Shown one piece after another: positions 1 to 7,347 of a DNA stretch of 64,000 nucleotides (position 1 is the first letter of the stretch; each line of letters begins with the position of its first letter). The position numbers and the translations under genes are program-made. Origin of the DNA: Verrucomicrobiota bacterium (GTDB taxonomy: Bacteria > Verrucomicrobiota > Verrucomicrobiia > Chthoniobacterales > UBA10450); contig QHRD01000003.1 in assembly GCA_003220005.1 (NCBI GenBank), positions 1-64,000 on the forward strand, in the 5' to 3' direction. The notes beneath the pieces are model-generated. The model saw nothing but the letters and a program-made list of their open reading frames with translations, made no database searches and was not told the DNA's origin.

Positions 1-1
1 G

Positions 2-490
2 ATTACGTTCGATCATGAGGGCACGTTCGGGAACAACATGCTCGTGACGTGTAAAGCCAGCGGCGGCGTCTGGCAAGTTGACGGGACCGGAGCTGTCACC
101 AATATCGGGTTCGTTATCCATAACGGGCGGCCCCGCACCATTGAAAATGCAGCTGTAGTGCCGCGTACCTTCGGGCCCTTTGGCGGCCAGCTCTGGGTGA
201 CCGATGAGGACTATCCCGATACTGTTTCGACCGTCCCCGGTGCTATCCACGCAATCGACGGCGGCGGCAACGTTACTTTAGATGTCGTTGAGTGGCACGG
301 TGCCGAAGCCGTCCTTGTGATCCCACAGACTCCGTGCACCTTCTGCTCGGGCGGCGCCCTCTTCCAAGCGATCACTCTCAATGAGCAGGGGCCCTACGGG
401 ATCTACCAATATTTTCCTGCCTCCTTCGCAGGCTTGGGCGGTAATGTTCTGGTTCCGAGCGAGGCAGCCAATGGGACAGGTCTGGTGTAG
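2..490 (+). pseudogene. C-terminal part of a secreted beta-rich protein, cut by an in-frame amber codon; left end outside the window
   Basis: The reading frame is already open at base 2 and runs to a TAG at 488-490. The next codons in the same frame read FDGTNYVTSVFDMIPGA and join without any frame change to the coding sequence at 527. A CAG (Gln) in place of TAG would restore one continuous protein, so this looks like a single gene split by a nonsense mutation. The visible part is rich in Gly, Thr and Val and has a blade-like pattern (VWQVDGTGAV, LWVTDEDYPD), suggestive of a beta-propeller or similar extracellular fold. I do not recognise the family and the signal peptide lies outside the window. 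An amber readthrough or a consensus error are alternatives. Confidence 0.55.
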
Positions 491-526
491 TTCGATGGCA
501 CTAACTATGTTACCTCTGTCTTCGAT

Positions 527-1105
527 ATGATCCCCGGCGCCACCTTCGAGGGCGCCTCTTTCGCTGACTGCGACGTTCCCACGCCCACGCCTACATCTAC
601 ACCGGCGGCAACATCTACGCCGACCGCCACATTCACACCTACATTTACGCCGACAGCTACAGCTACTGCAACGGCAACGTTTACTCCAACCCCGACGGCG
701 AGAGCTACTGCCACGTTTACGCCAACCCCGACACCTACACCTACGCCACTAACGATCGGCGTCACTGCCAAGACGTTCAGCTCGAACAAAGTCACGATCA
801 CTTTCCAGAACAATACTGCTATCAACCAAGTTCTTACGGGATTGGCTATGACCTGGCCGCAGGCTACTAATGGCAACCTGACCAAGATCACGATGGGCTC
901 GGTCACCATCTATAACACGTCGACCGGTGGTGGCACGCTTAACACGAGCTCGCTGCTCGGTACGACGGCGCAGCGGACGATCGCCGCCAACGGTGGAACC
1001 GCAACCTTGACGTTTACGTTCCAGCACAACGTCAGCACGAACGCCAGCAACTATACTGGTACGGCCACGTTCAACCCGTTTGGCAGCGTTACGATGTTGC
1101 CATAG
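527..1105 (+). CDS. Pro-Thr linker followed by a C-terminal beta-sandwich-like domain (same gene as the upstream fragment)
   Basis: This 192-residue stretch starts at an internal ATG and continues the frame of the interrupted upstream fragment. After about 20 residues comes a roughly 55-residue linker of PT, AT and FTPT units. The last 115 residues form a Thr/Asn-rich domain with alternating hydrophobic strands (KVTITFQNNTAINQVLTGL, TATLTFTFQHNVS). PT linkers typically tether extracellular domains, and the terminal domain could be a surface-attachment or carbohydrate-contacting module; that is inference. No ribosome binding site is evident at 527, so independent translation is doubtful and the piece is better seen as the 3' part of the gene broken at 488. 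Confidence 0.55.
   Translation: MIPGATFEGASFADCDVPTPTPTSTPAATSTPTATFTPTFTPTATATATATFTPTPTARATATFTPTPTPTPTPLTIGVTAKTFSSNKVTITFQNNTAINQVLTGLAMTWPQATNGNLTKITMGSVTIYNTSTGGGTLNTSSLLGTTAQRTIAANGGTATLTFTFQHNVSTNASNYTGTATFNPFGSVTMLP
578..750 (+). repeat. Low-complexity Pro/Thr/Ala linker repeat
   Basis: The coding strand repeats ACxCC/ACG-type triplets that give PTPTPT, TATATAT and FTPT. It produces a spurious long Val/Gly-rich open frame on the other strand. Such tracts change length by slippage. Confidence 0.85.
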
Positions 1106-1159
1106 AGAGCACCGTATCCCAACTCCTCACCCTCCCCACTCTTTTCCGAGAAGAGAGGC

Positions 1160-1394
1160 GATGCCAATTCACCGGTGACGTCGACACCCACACCGAGGCT
1201 TGTTTTAACACCGAGGACACGTCCAACTCCATGGCAGCGGCCGCTCGCCCCCTCATTTCACACCGCTGCCTACCGCCTCGCCGAGTGGCACCGCAGCGCC
1301 GCGGCCCACTCCGTTGCCGCGTCTGAAGCCACCGCCGACGCCCACCGGTTCGCCGCGCCCTACTCCCGCACCGCGCCCGAGTGCGCAGCGCTAG
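1160..1394 (+). other. Degraded Pro/Thr-rich coding remnant
   Basis: After the stop at 1105 the DNA again encodes PT-like sequence, but split between two frames. Frame 2 reads VTSTPTPRLVLTPRTRPTPW. From about 1245 frame 3 reads a very proline-rich tail (TPLPTASPSG, then PRPTPAPRPS) that ends at TAG 1392-1394. The frame change lies near 1236-1250. This looks like the decayed tail of another linker-bearing protein, or an older duplicate of the linker upstream. It is not a convincing intact gene, and nothing else is recognisable between 1106 and 1451. Confidence 0.3.
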
Positions 1395-1451
1395 TTGGAA
1401 TTACTAAGGCAGGGATTCTGTAGCGGCAGGCGTACCGCTTGCGACGATAGC

Positions 1452-2333
1452 CTAGCAACTAAAGAACTCGTGCTTGCCTTCAAAGCCTTTGAGTTCGTGC
1501 GCGCCAGCTGGTTCGCTTTGAACTAACGAACCGAGTTTATCTTTGCCGGCTGCGCTGGTGAGCGCTGAAATGTTCAGGGCGCCGGCGAGTTTTTCCATCC
1601 GGAAAACAAAATTGACGTCTTTGCCCATCAAACTTTCCTCGCCCATTGATGGAACGCCGCCGATCGCGACTAAACCGAAGTGCAAGGCTAATCGAAAACG
1701 CGGTTCGGCCTTCGCTTGCGCCTGCTTCAATTGATCGAGCGCTGCCGCGACATCCTTCGCGGCGTTCTCGTCTTCGCGCCAGTAAGCTAAAAATCCGTCG
1801 CCGAGATACTTGTCGATCATCCCTGCGTGCGCCTCGATGATTTCTTTGCACGTGGCGACCCAACCACCGATGAGCGTAGCGAGCTTGTCACTCGTCAAGC
1901 TCCGACTGAGCGGTGTGAAGTTTTCGATGTCAGCCACCAACAGCCAACATGCAACGTTCTCGATCTCCCGGATCGTCCGCTCCATAAATGTGGATTGATA
2001 TTCGCCGGTTACTTCGATCGGCTGCCGAAACGTAAACACATAGTCGCCGATGATAATTTGATCGCGATCGCAAAGTCTGACCGGCTGGTGCACACGGCGC
2101 TTGTTCAAAAAACTTCCGTTGCTGCTGCCCAAGTCGATCAACCAAAATTCGCCAACGTTCTGCACATTAATAATCGCGTGCCTACGCGAAATCTTTGGCG
2201 AATCCAAAACCATCGTGTTCTTGGCGGATCGCCCGATGGACCAGTTGCCCTGAATCAGGACGGTGTCCCGACCAGGCGTCTCCAGCCAAGCGCTTTGCGC
2301 GTTGCTCGACTCAGCACTGTCGTCCGCAGCCAT
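1452..2333 (-). CDS. FHA domain-class III adenylate/guanylate cyclase fusion
   Basis: This is a 293-residue cytosolic protein with no signal peptide or membrane span. Residues about 30-105 are a forkhead-associated domain with the phosphothreonine-binding landmarks GR (34-35), SRRH (49-52) and SSNG (70-73). Residues about 128-290 are a class III nucleotidyl cyclase catalytic domain. Both metal-binding aspartates appear to be present: D135 in VADIENFT and D179 in YLGDGF. The layout suggests cyclic nucleotide synthesis steered by binding to a phosphorylated partner, a Ser/Thr-kinase-linked signal; the partner is unknown. Substrate choice (ATP or GTP) cannot be read safely. It lies about 185 bp downstream of mlaD on the same strand. 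Confidence 0.85.
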   Translation of the reverse strand: MAADDSAESSNAQSAWLETPGRDTVLIQGNWSIGRSAKNTMVLDSPKISRRHAIINVQNVGEFWLIDLGSSNGSFLNKRRVHQPVRLCDRDQIIIGDYVFTFRQPIEVTGEYQSTFMERTIREIENVACWLLVADIENFTPLSRSLTSDKLATLIGGWVATCKEIIEAHAGMIDKYLGDGFLAYWREDENAAKDVAAALDQLKQAQAKAEPRFRLALHFGLVAIGGVPSMGEESLMGKDVNFVFRMEKLAGALNISALTSAAGKDKLGSLVQSEPAGAHELKGFEGKHEFFSC

Positions 2334-2518
2334 CGCGCCAACTTATAAATCGGCGCACCGCAGATCGGCAAGGAAAACTCCGCTACGCCTCAGCCCAGTC
2401 ATCCAAACAGCGCCAAGAAAGTCGAGCGGACGCCTTTGCGCACGCGCCCGCGGCATTTCGCAATGCACGATGTCGATTTTTTCCGGGATTGTCGTATCAC
2501 TCGGCACGCCGCGCCACC

Positions 2519-3541
2519 CTAACGGCTGCTCGTTCGTGAGTTGGGAGTCGCGCTTGCACGTGATCTAGCTCTCGCGGTTTTGCGTACGGTGATCGTTCCG
2601 TGGCCGGGAGCAGGAGTTGGTGACACTTCGGCGTACTTTTTTGTCGATGGCCAGATCAGACGCCACGGTTGAGTTTTTATTGTCTCGCTAAATTGCTTGA
2701 TGTTTTGGCCGGCTGGCTCGAGCTCGGTCGTCGCCACTTTAAGTTTCTCTGACGAGCTGCGCAGGTTTCGCAGTGTGACCTCGATGTTGTCATTCTCCGT
2801 GAGGCCGGTGCTGATTTTCTCGATGTTGGTAAGCGAATGTGAGAGCGCGCTATCGGACGCAGTTAGATCGGACATATGTTCGCCGAAAGTTTTGAATTGG
2901 GTGAGAGCGAGGTTCAACTCGGAGTCTTTGTCGGTAAGACGATTGAGATTTTGCGCGGTCTGCTGAAGGTCTTTCATGGTGTTGGTGGCTTCGGCTGCGA
3001 CCGGTTTGATCACATCCAGCATCTTCGCTGCTGCTTCGCCAAGATCGGGGGTGCGTTCCCCAGCGAACATCTCGCCGTCTTTTGCGCGGCCGGAACTTTC
3101 GTTTCCTTGAGTGATGTCGATCGCCATGTCGCCGAGCAACCCAAGCTGCATTAGCCGCGTCTTAGCATCACGATAGACTCTGGCATGCTTGTCCACCTGC
3201 ACGTCCACGCGCACTTCAAATCTCGGTTTTCCCGGGCTCACGGTTGGACTTGGGCTCGCGTTCGCTTCTGGCGGATTAATCGCGGCTGCTGCTTGCTCTG
3301 CCTGTTTTTCTTCTTTGGGCGAGACCGGCGAATACAATTTTTGCACTTGACCAATCTTGCGTCCGGCCAACATCACCGGTGCGCCCTGTTTGATTCCGGC
3401 CGCGTTGTCGAAGTAAATCCTGTAGGTCACCAGCGGCCGGAACAATCCCGGCGCGCCGAGCAAAACCAAAAGAAAGGCGACCACGGCGATCGTGCCAATC
3501 ACCAGCAGGCCGGTCATGATTTCATTTCTTTGTAATTGCAT
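2519..3541 (-). CDS. mlaD: MlaD-like MCE-domain lipid-binding subunit
   Basis: This 340-residue protein has one N-terminal membrane anchor (residues about 9-32) and an MCE domain beginning at YRIYFDNAAGIKQGAPV. It would hold phospholipid on the periplasmic face of an MlaFE-type transporter. A segment of about 35 residues rich in Ala, Glu, Pro and Ser (near residues 74-108) interrupts the MCE domain between its early strands and RFEVRVDVQV. The C-terminal half is helical and Thr/Asn/Leu-rich, as in longer MCE proteins, and ends in a basic tail. The gene overlaps the end of mlaF by 20 bp, consistent with translational coupling in mlaE-mlaF-mlaD order. Confidence 0.85.
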   Translation of the reverse strand: MQLQRNEIMTGLLVIGTIAVVAFLLVLLGAPGLFRPLVTYRIYFDNAAGIKQGAPVMLAGRKIGQVQKLYSPVSPKEEKQAEQAAAAINPPEANASPSPTVSPGKPRFEVRVDVQVDKHARVYRDAKTRLMQLGLLGDMAIDITQGNESSGRAKDGEMFAGERTPDLGEAAAKMLDVIKPVAAEATNTMKDLQQTAQNLNRLTDKDSELNLALTQFKTFGEHMSDLTASDSALSHSLTNIEKISTGLTENDNIEVTLRNLRSSSEKLKVATTELEPAGQNIKQFSETIKTQPWRLIWPSTKKYAEVSPTPAPGHGTITVRKTARARSRASATPNSRTSSR

Positions 3542-4310
3542 CGAGGCTGCCTTCCAGAATGGGACCTTCAGTGCTGCCGCTCAAAAACTGAGCGACCACC
3601 GGATTTTCGGATTGTTTGAATTTCTCGGGTTCGGCTTCTTCAATGATTTTCCCCTGATACAACATAGCCATTCGCGTGCCGATGCGAAAGGCGCTGTCCA
3701 TTTCATGCGTGACGGTGATAGAGGTGACCTTCGCGGTGTCGCTGAGGCTGATAATTAATTCGTCGATCACCGAGGCAATGACCGGGTCGAGACCTGCCGA
3801 GGGCTCGTCAAGAAGGATCAACTCGGGCTCAAGCACCAGGGCGCGCGCAAGGGCGACACGTTTTTTCATGCCGCCGCTGAGTTCCTCCGGCAACAGCTCC
3901 TTGGAATCCTTCATGCCGACAAGATCCAGTTTTTCATCGACGATTTTGTCAATTTCATCAGGTGATTTGTCTGTGAGCTCTTCGAGGGGGAGGGCAACGT
4001 TGCTGCCCACGCTACGAGAACTGAGCAGCGCTGAATATTGATATACCATGCCCATGTACTGCCGGACCGCCTGAAGTTTTCGGCGCTGGAGCCGCGTGAT
4101 TTCAAATTGTTTAAAAAAAATGGAACCGGCACTGGGACGAAGCGTGCCGAGGATCAGGCGTAATATCGTACTCTTGCCGCTGCCGCTTTGGCCCATGACC
4201 ACCAGACGCTCCTGCGGCTCCACATGGAGCGAAAAGCCATCGAGCACTTTTTTCTCGTCAAATTGCATGCACACATCGCGTAACTCGACCATGTGCGTCG
4301 GCGTGGTCAT
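3522..4310 (-). CDS. mlaF: MlaF-like ABC transporter ATPase
   Basis: This 262-residue ATPase energises intermembrane phospholipid transport. It has Walker A (GQSGSGKST, near residue 40), the signature LSGGMKKR, Walker B (LILLDEPSAGLD) and a switch histidine in TVTHEMD, all in the expected order. The signature with GGMKKR is typical of the Mla/MCE-linked ATPases. It shares a 4-bp overlap with mlaE upstream and a 20-bp overlap with mlaD downstream, so the three subunits are almost surely co-translated. The length is normal for the family. Confidence 0.93.
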   Translation of the reverse strand: MTTPTHMVELRDVCMQFDEKKVLDGFSLHVEPQERLVVMGQSGSGKSTILRLILGTLRPSAGSIFFKQFEITRLQRRKLQAVRQYMGMVYQYSALLSSRSVGSNVALPLEELTDKSPDEIDKIVDEKLDLVGMKDSKELLPEELSGGMKKRVALARALVLEPELILLDEPSAGLDPVIASVIDELIISLSDTAKVTSITVTHEMDSAFRIGTRMAMLYQGKIIEEAEPEKFKQSENPVVAQFLSGSTEGPILEGSLDAITKK

Positions 4311-5128
4311 GTTGGGTAAAATGTGGTGTAAACGATGTTGTATAGGGTATCGAACCCGATCACGGCGGTGATCGCCGTCACGACGCTGGAAGTTGTCGAC
4401 GTGCCCACTCCCGCGGCGCCACCTTTCACATTCAGCCCCCGATAACAGGCGATCGCGCTAATGAGCAGACCAAATAGAAAGCTCTTCAAGATGCCGGTGA
4501 TGATGTCGCGAATCAGTAATGAATCTTTCACAAGATCGAGAAAGTAGGGAAAGGCGATGCTGAAATAGGCTTTGCAAACAAGGCTGCTGGCGAATATGGC
4601 CGCGATGTTCGAAACCGTGGACAGACACGGCATCAGGAGAACCAGCGCGAGCATCCGGGGTGCAACGAGAAACCGCAGAGGCCCGATGCCCATAGCCTCG
4701 ATCGCTTCGACTTCCTCGGACACTTGCATCGTACCGAGCTCGGCGGTGAAAGCCGCACCGATCCGCGCGGCCAGCATGATGCCGGTGAGAAGCGGCCCGA
4801 GTTCGCGAGTAAAACCGATCGCGACCAATCCAGGGATCAGCCGCTCTGTTCCAAAGCGTTGCAACTGATAGCCCGTGAGCAGCGCCATCGTTAGCCCGAG
4901 AAAAAACGAGACGAGTCCCACCAGCGGCACCGAGTCCACGCCGGCGCGTTCAGTGTGCCGGAAAAAACTGACAGCGCGAAACGGCACCCGGCCATATTGA
5001 ATGCGCTCGAACGTTTCCTCGAAGGTGTTGACGATGAACCAGAACACGCTGCCCACGTCGCGGAGAAAAGTGCGCGTAAGCTGGCCAATTCCCTGGGCAA
5101 CTAAAACTGGCGGATTAGCTTCTGCCAT
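4307..5128 (-). CDS. mlaE: MlaE-like ABC transporter permease
   Basis: This 273-residue integral inner-membrane protein belongs to the MlaE permease family. The conserved core is visible: FFLGLTMALLTGYQLQRFG, then FTRELGPLLTGIMLAARIGAAFTAELGTM and the VSEEVEAIEAMGI coupling region. About five hydrophobic spans follow the amphipathic N-terminus. It forms the membrane channel partner of MlaF and MlaD for phospholipid movement between the two membranes, maintaining outer-membrane asymmetry. It is the first gene of the minus-strand operon, with the divergent peptidase gene starting about 120 bp away. MlaB and MlaC homologues are not in the window. Confidence 0.92.
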   Translation of the reverse strand: MAEANPPVLVAQGIGQLTRTFLRDVGSVFWFIVNTFEETFERIQYGRVPFRAVSFFRHTERAGVDSVPLVGLVSFFLGLTMALLTGYQLQRFGTERLIPGLVAIGFTRELGPLLTGIMLAARIGAAFTAELGTMQVSEEVEAIEAMGIGPLRFLVAPRMLALVLLMPCLSTVSNIAAIFASSLVCKAYFSIAFPYFLDLVKDSLLIRDIITGILKSFLFGLLISAIACYRGLNVKGGAAGVGTSTTSSVVTAITAVIGFDTLYNIVYTTFYPT

Positions 5129-5248
5129 AGCGGGGAAACGTGGCCTTAGTTGCCCTTGGGGAAAAGAGCAAAGTTTGCGGTCGCAGAGGGCGTGAAAACG
5201 TTGAAACGCTTCGACATTATGGCGGGCAAGCCGTTACATTTGGATGCC

Positions 5249-6325
5249 ATGAACCTCGCCGGGGCTTTCGTAGCCAATTGCTTCTTTGCATTCATGCTCT
5301 TTAGTGCAGTCCCGAAAGCTTTCGGGACGCCCGCCCAAGAACCGGCTGCTGCGGAGACGCGCCCTGAAAATCAGCCAGACATGGAAACAAAAAAGATTGG
5401 ACTCGTTGTCCACGGCGGCGCCGGGACTATTGAGCGCAGCAAGATGACACCGGAAAAAGAGCGCGAATATCGCGCGGGACTCGAGCGCGCTCTGACAGCT
5501 GGTTACGAAACTTTAAAGCGCGGTGGTTCGAGCCTTGACGCTACGGAAGCGGCCGTGCGCGTGCTCGAAGACGATCCTCACTTCAATGCAGGACGTGGTT
5601 CCGTGTTCACAAGCGCCGGCACGAACGAGATGGACGCTTCAATTATGGACGGCAAAACGCTTAAAGCCGGAGCGGTCGCCAGTTTGAAACACGTGAAAAA
5701 TCCAATCGACCTGGCCCGACTGGTCATGGAGAAATCGCCGCACGTCATGCTCGATTGCGCGGGCGCAGAAGCTTTCGCGAAAGAAAATGGGATCGAGCTT
5801 GTCGATGAAAAATATTTTTTTACGCAGGAACGCTGGGACGCGTTGCAGAAAATCAAAGAAGCGGAAAAGCACGGTGGCGTCGGCGGCAAGCAGTTTTTCA
5901 TTTCGGAAGACGATCGCCACGGGACCGTCGGCGCTGTCGCATTGGATAGGAACGGAAATTTAGCCGCAGCAACTTCCACCGGCGGAATGGCAAACAAGTT
6001 ACCCGGGCGAATCGGCGACACGCCGGTCATCGGCGCCGGCACCTACGCGAACAATCAAACCTGCGCGGTGTCCTGCACCGGCGACGGCGAGTATTTTATT
6101 CGTGCCGGCGTGGCGCATGAGGTCTCGACGCTGATGGAATATCGCGGCATGAAATTGCAGGAAGCGGCGCAGACAGCTCTGGACGCGGTTAAGAAACTTG
6201 GTGGCAGCGGCGGTTTGATTGCCATCGACAAAAACGGCGCGGTAGCTTTGCCCTTTAACACAAACGGGATGTACCGCGGCTACGTCGATCCAAACGGCAA
6301 GTTTGTGATCCAGATCTACCGGTAG
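5249..6325 (+). CDS. Isoaspartyl peptidase / type III L-asparaginase, exported
   Basis: This Ntn-hydrolase removes beta-aspartyl dipeptides or asparagine. HGGAGTIE near the mature N-terminus and HGTVGAVALD around residue 226 are the family landmarks. The Thr of GTVGAV is where the precursor is expected to cleave itself and become the nucleophile. NAGRGSVF and GDGEYFIRAGVA are also typical. I chose the ATG at 5249 because it gives a clean signal peptide (AGAFVANCFFAFMLFSAVP) with an AFG-type cleavage region; a longer frame opens at 5150, overlapping the divergent promoter space. The product is probably periplasmic. A palindromic repeat follows the stop codon. Confidence 0.88.
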   Translation: MNLAGAFVANCFFAFMLFSAVPKAFGTPAQEPAAAETRPENQPDMETKKIGLVVHGGAGTIERSKMTPEKEREYRAGLERALTAGYETLKRGGSSLDATEAAVRVLEDDPHFNAGRGSVFTSAGTNEMDASIMDGKTLKAGAVASLKHVKNPIDLARLVMEKSPHVMLDCAGAEAFAKENGIELVDEKYFFTQERWDALQKIKEAEKHGGVGGKQFFISEDDRHGTVGAVALDRNGNLAAATSTGGMANKLPGRIGDTPVIGAGTYANNQTCAVSCTGDGEYFIRAGVAHEVSTLMEYRGMKLQEAAQTALDAVKKLGGSGGLIAIDKNGAVALPFNTNGMYRGYVDPNGKFVIQIYR

Positions 6326-6341
6326 AGAGTGTCATGTCGAG

Positions 6342-6425
6342 CCCTTCGACTTCGCTCGGGACAGGCTTCATCAAGATATCTCTTGCTGTTATAATTGGAG
6401 ATTCCTCGACTTCGCTCGGAATAAC
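6342..6425 (+). repeat. Two copies of a dispersed repeat with core CTCGACTTCGCTCGGA
   Basis: The intergenic gap holds CCTTCGACTTCGCTCGGGACAG (degenerate, 6344-6365) and a fuller copy at 6398-6425 reading GAGATTCCTCGACTTCGCTC and then GGAATAAC. The core GAGCGAAGTCGA/TCGACTTCGCTC is self-complementary and can form a hairpin. Related copies lie at 16151-16218 and 61094-61122. Confidence 0.7.
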
Positions 6426-6431
6426 AAAGTG

Positions 6432-7145
6432 ATGCTCCCGGCTTTTTCGATCGTTATTCCCTGTTTCAACGAAGAAGCGCGGATTAGCGAAACGCTCCGC
6501 GTTACGCTCGAGTACCTCGCCGCGAACGCGACGGAGAGTGAGTTGATCATGGTGAACGATGGATCAACGGATGGAACGGCCGGAATCGCGCGCAAAATTT
6601 TGTCAGAGACGAATATCGCGACCCGTTTGCTCGAAAACTTTCCGAATCGCGGAAAGGGCGCAGCGGTTCGCTCGGGCTTGCTTGCTGCTCGTAAACCGAT
6701 CGGGCTTTTTTCTGATGCGGATCTTTCCGCGCCGATCCAAGAGACGCCGAAACTCATCGCGCCGATTGCAAACGGCGAAGTCGATATTGCCTTTGGTTCG
6801 CGCGCGCTGGACCGGAGCTTGATCGGGGTTCATCAACCGTGGCGGCGGGAACAAGGTGGTCGGGTTTTCAATCTTCTAGTGCGCGTCGCCACCGGTCTTC
6901 CGTTTTGGGATACCCAATGTGGGTTCAAGGCTTTTCGTCTTGATGTGTGCCGGCCCATTCTGGAAGCGGCGCAGATCGACGGCTTTGCGTTCGACGTCGA
7001 ACTGCTTTTTCTCGCGCACCGCGCAGGATTGCGAATTCGGGAAATTCCAGTGCGGTGGAATCACGCTGAAGGAAGCAAGGTTAGCTTTTTCCGCGACAGC
7101 CTGCGGATGCTGCGGGAAGTAATCGTTCTCCGAGCGCGAGCGTAG
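6432..7145 (+). CDS. Family 2 glycosyltransferase, dolichyl-phosphate glucosyltransferase-like
   Basis: This soluble GT-A enzyme of about 237 residues begins FSIVIPCFNEEARI. The nucleotide-binding and metal motifs are clear: VNDGSTDGT, NRGKGAAVRSGLLAA and FSDADLSAP (a DxD-like motif). WDTQCGFKAFR and the late FDVELLFLAHRAG match polyprenyl/dolichyl-phosphate sugar transferases of the ALG5/DPM1 type. It probably loads glucose or mannose onto a lipid phosphate at the inner membrane. The likely start is the ATG at 6432; a GTG lies immediately before it. No strong Shine-Dalgarno is seen because the upstream DNA is a dispersed repeat. Confidence 0.88.
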   Translation: MLPAFSIVIPCFNEEARISETLRVTLEYLAANATESELIMVNDGSTDGTAGIARKILSETNIATRLLENFPNRGKGAAVRSGLLAARKPIGLFSDADLSAPIQETPKLIAPIANGEVDIAFGSRALDRSLIGVHQPWRREQGGRVFNLLVRVATGLPFWDTQCGFKAFRLDVCRPILEAAQIDGFAFDVELLFLAHRAGLRIREIPVRWNHAEGSKVSFFRDSLRMLREVIVLRARA

Positions 7146-7154
7146 CGAATCCAA

Positions 7155-7185
7155 GGTGGAACGCGTTGTCCTCAACGTGTTGGAC
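7155..7185. repeat. Short palindromic repeat (hairpin ACGCGTTG/CAACGTGT)
   Basis: Just after the glycosyltransferase stop, an 8-bp stem (ACGCGTTG at 7161-7168 with CAACGTGT at 7173-7180, one wobble) closes a 4-base loop. It belongs to the same style of intergenic palindromes seen at many gene ends here. The rest of 7146-7347 shows no gene. Confidence 0.45.
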
Positions 7186-7347
7186 GTCGTGGCTTTGCCG
7201 CCTGATTTTTGAAGTCCACACGCGGGGACCAGATTACTGCGCCTTCGGCGAATGGGCATCGTCTTCGGAGAAGCTGATCCATCTTGGAAACAGAAACGCG
7301 TGCACTGTGTTTGTTAGCGTCTAAATTAAAGCTGTCTTTTCGTTTTC

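Noticed and set aside
505-909. Minus-strand open frame rich in Val and Gly
   Set aside because: It is the complement of the Pro/Thr linker codons; composition is an artefact of the repeat and no start signal is seen.
1175-1423. 82-residue plus-strand frame as an independent gene
   Set aside because: Low-complexity remnant without ribosome binding site; sense switches to another frame midway.
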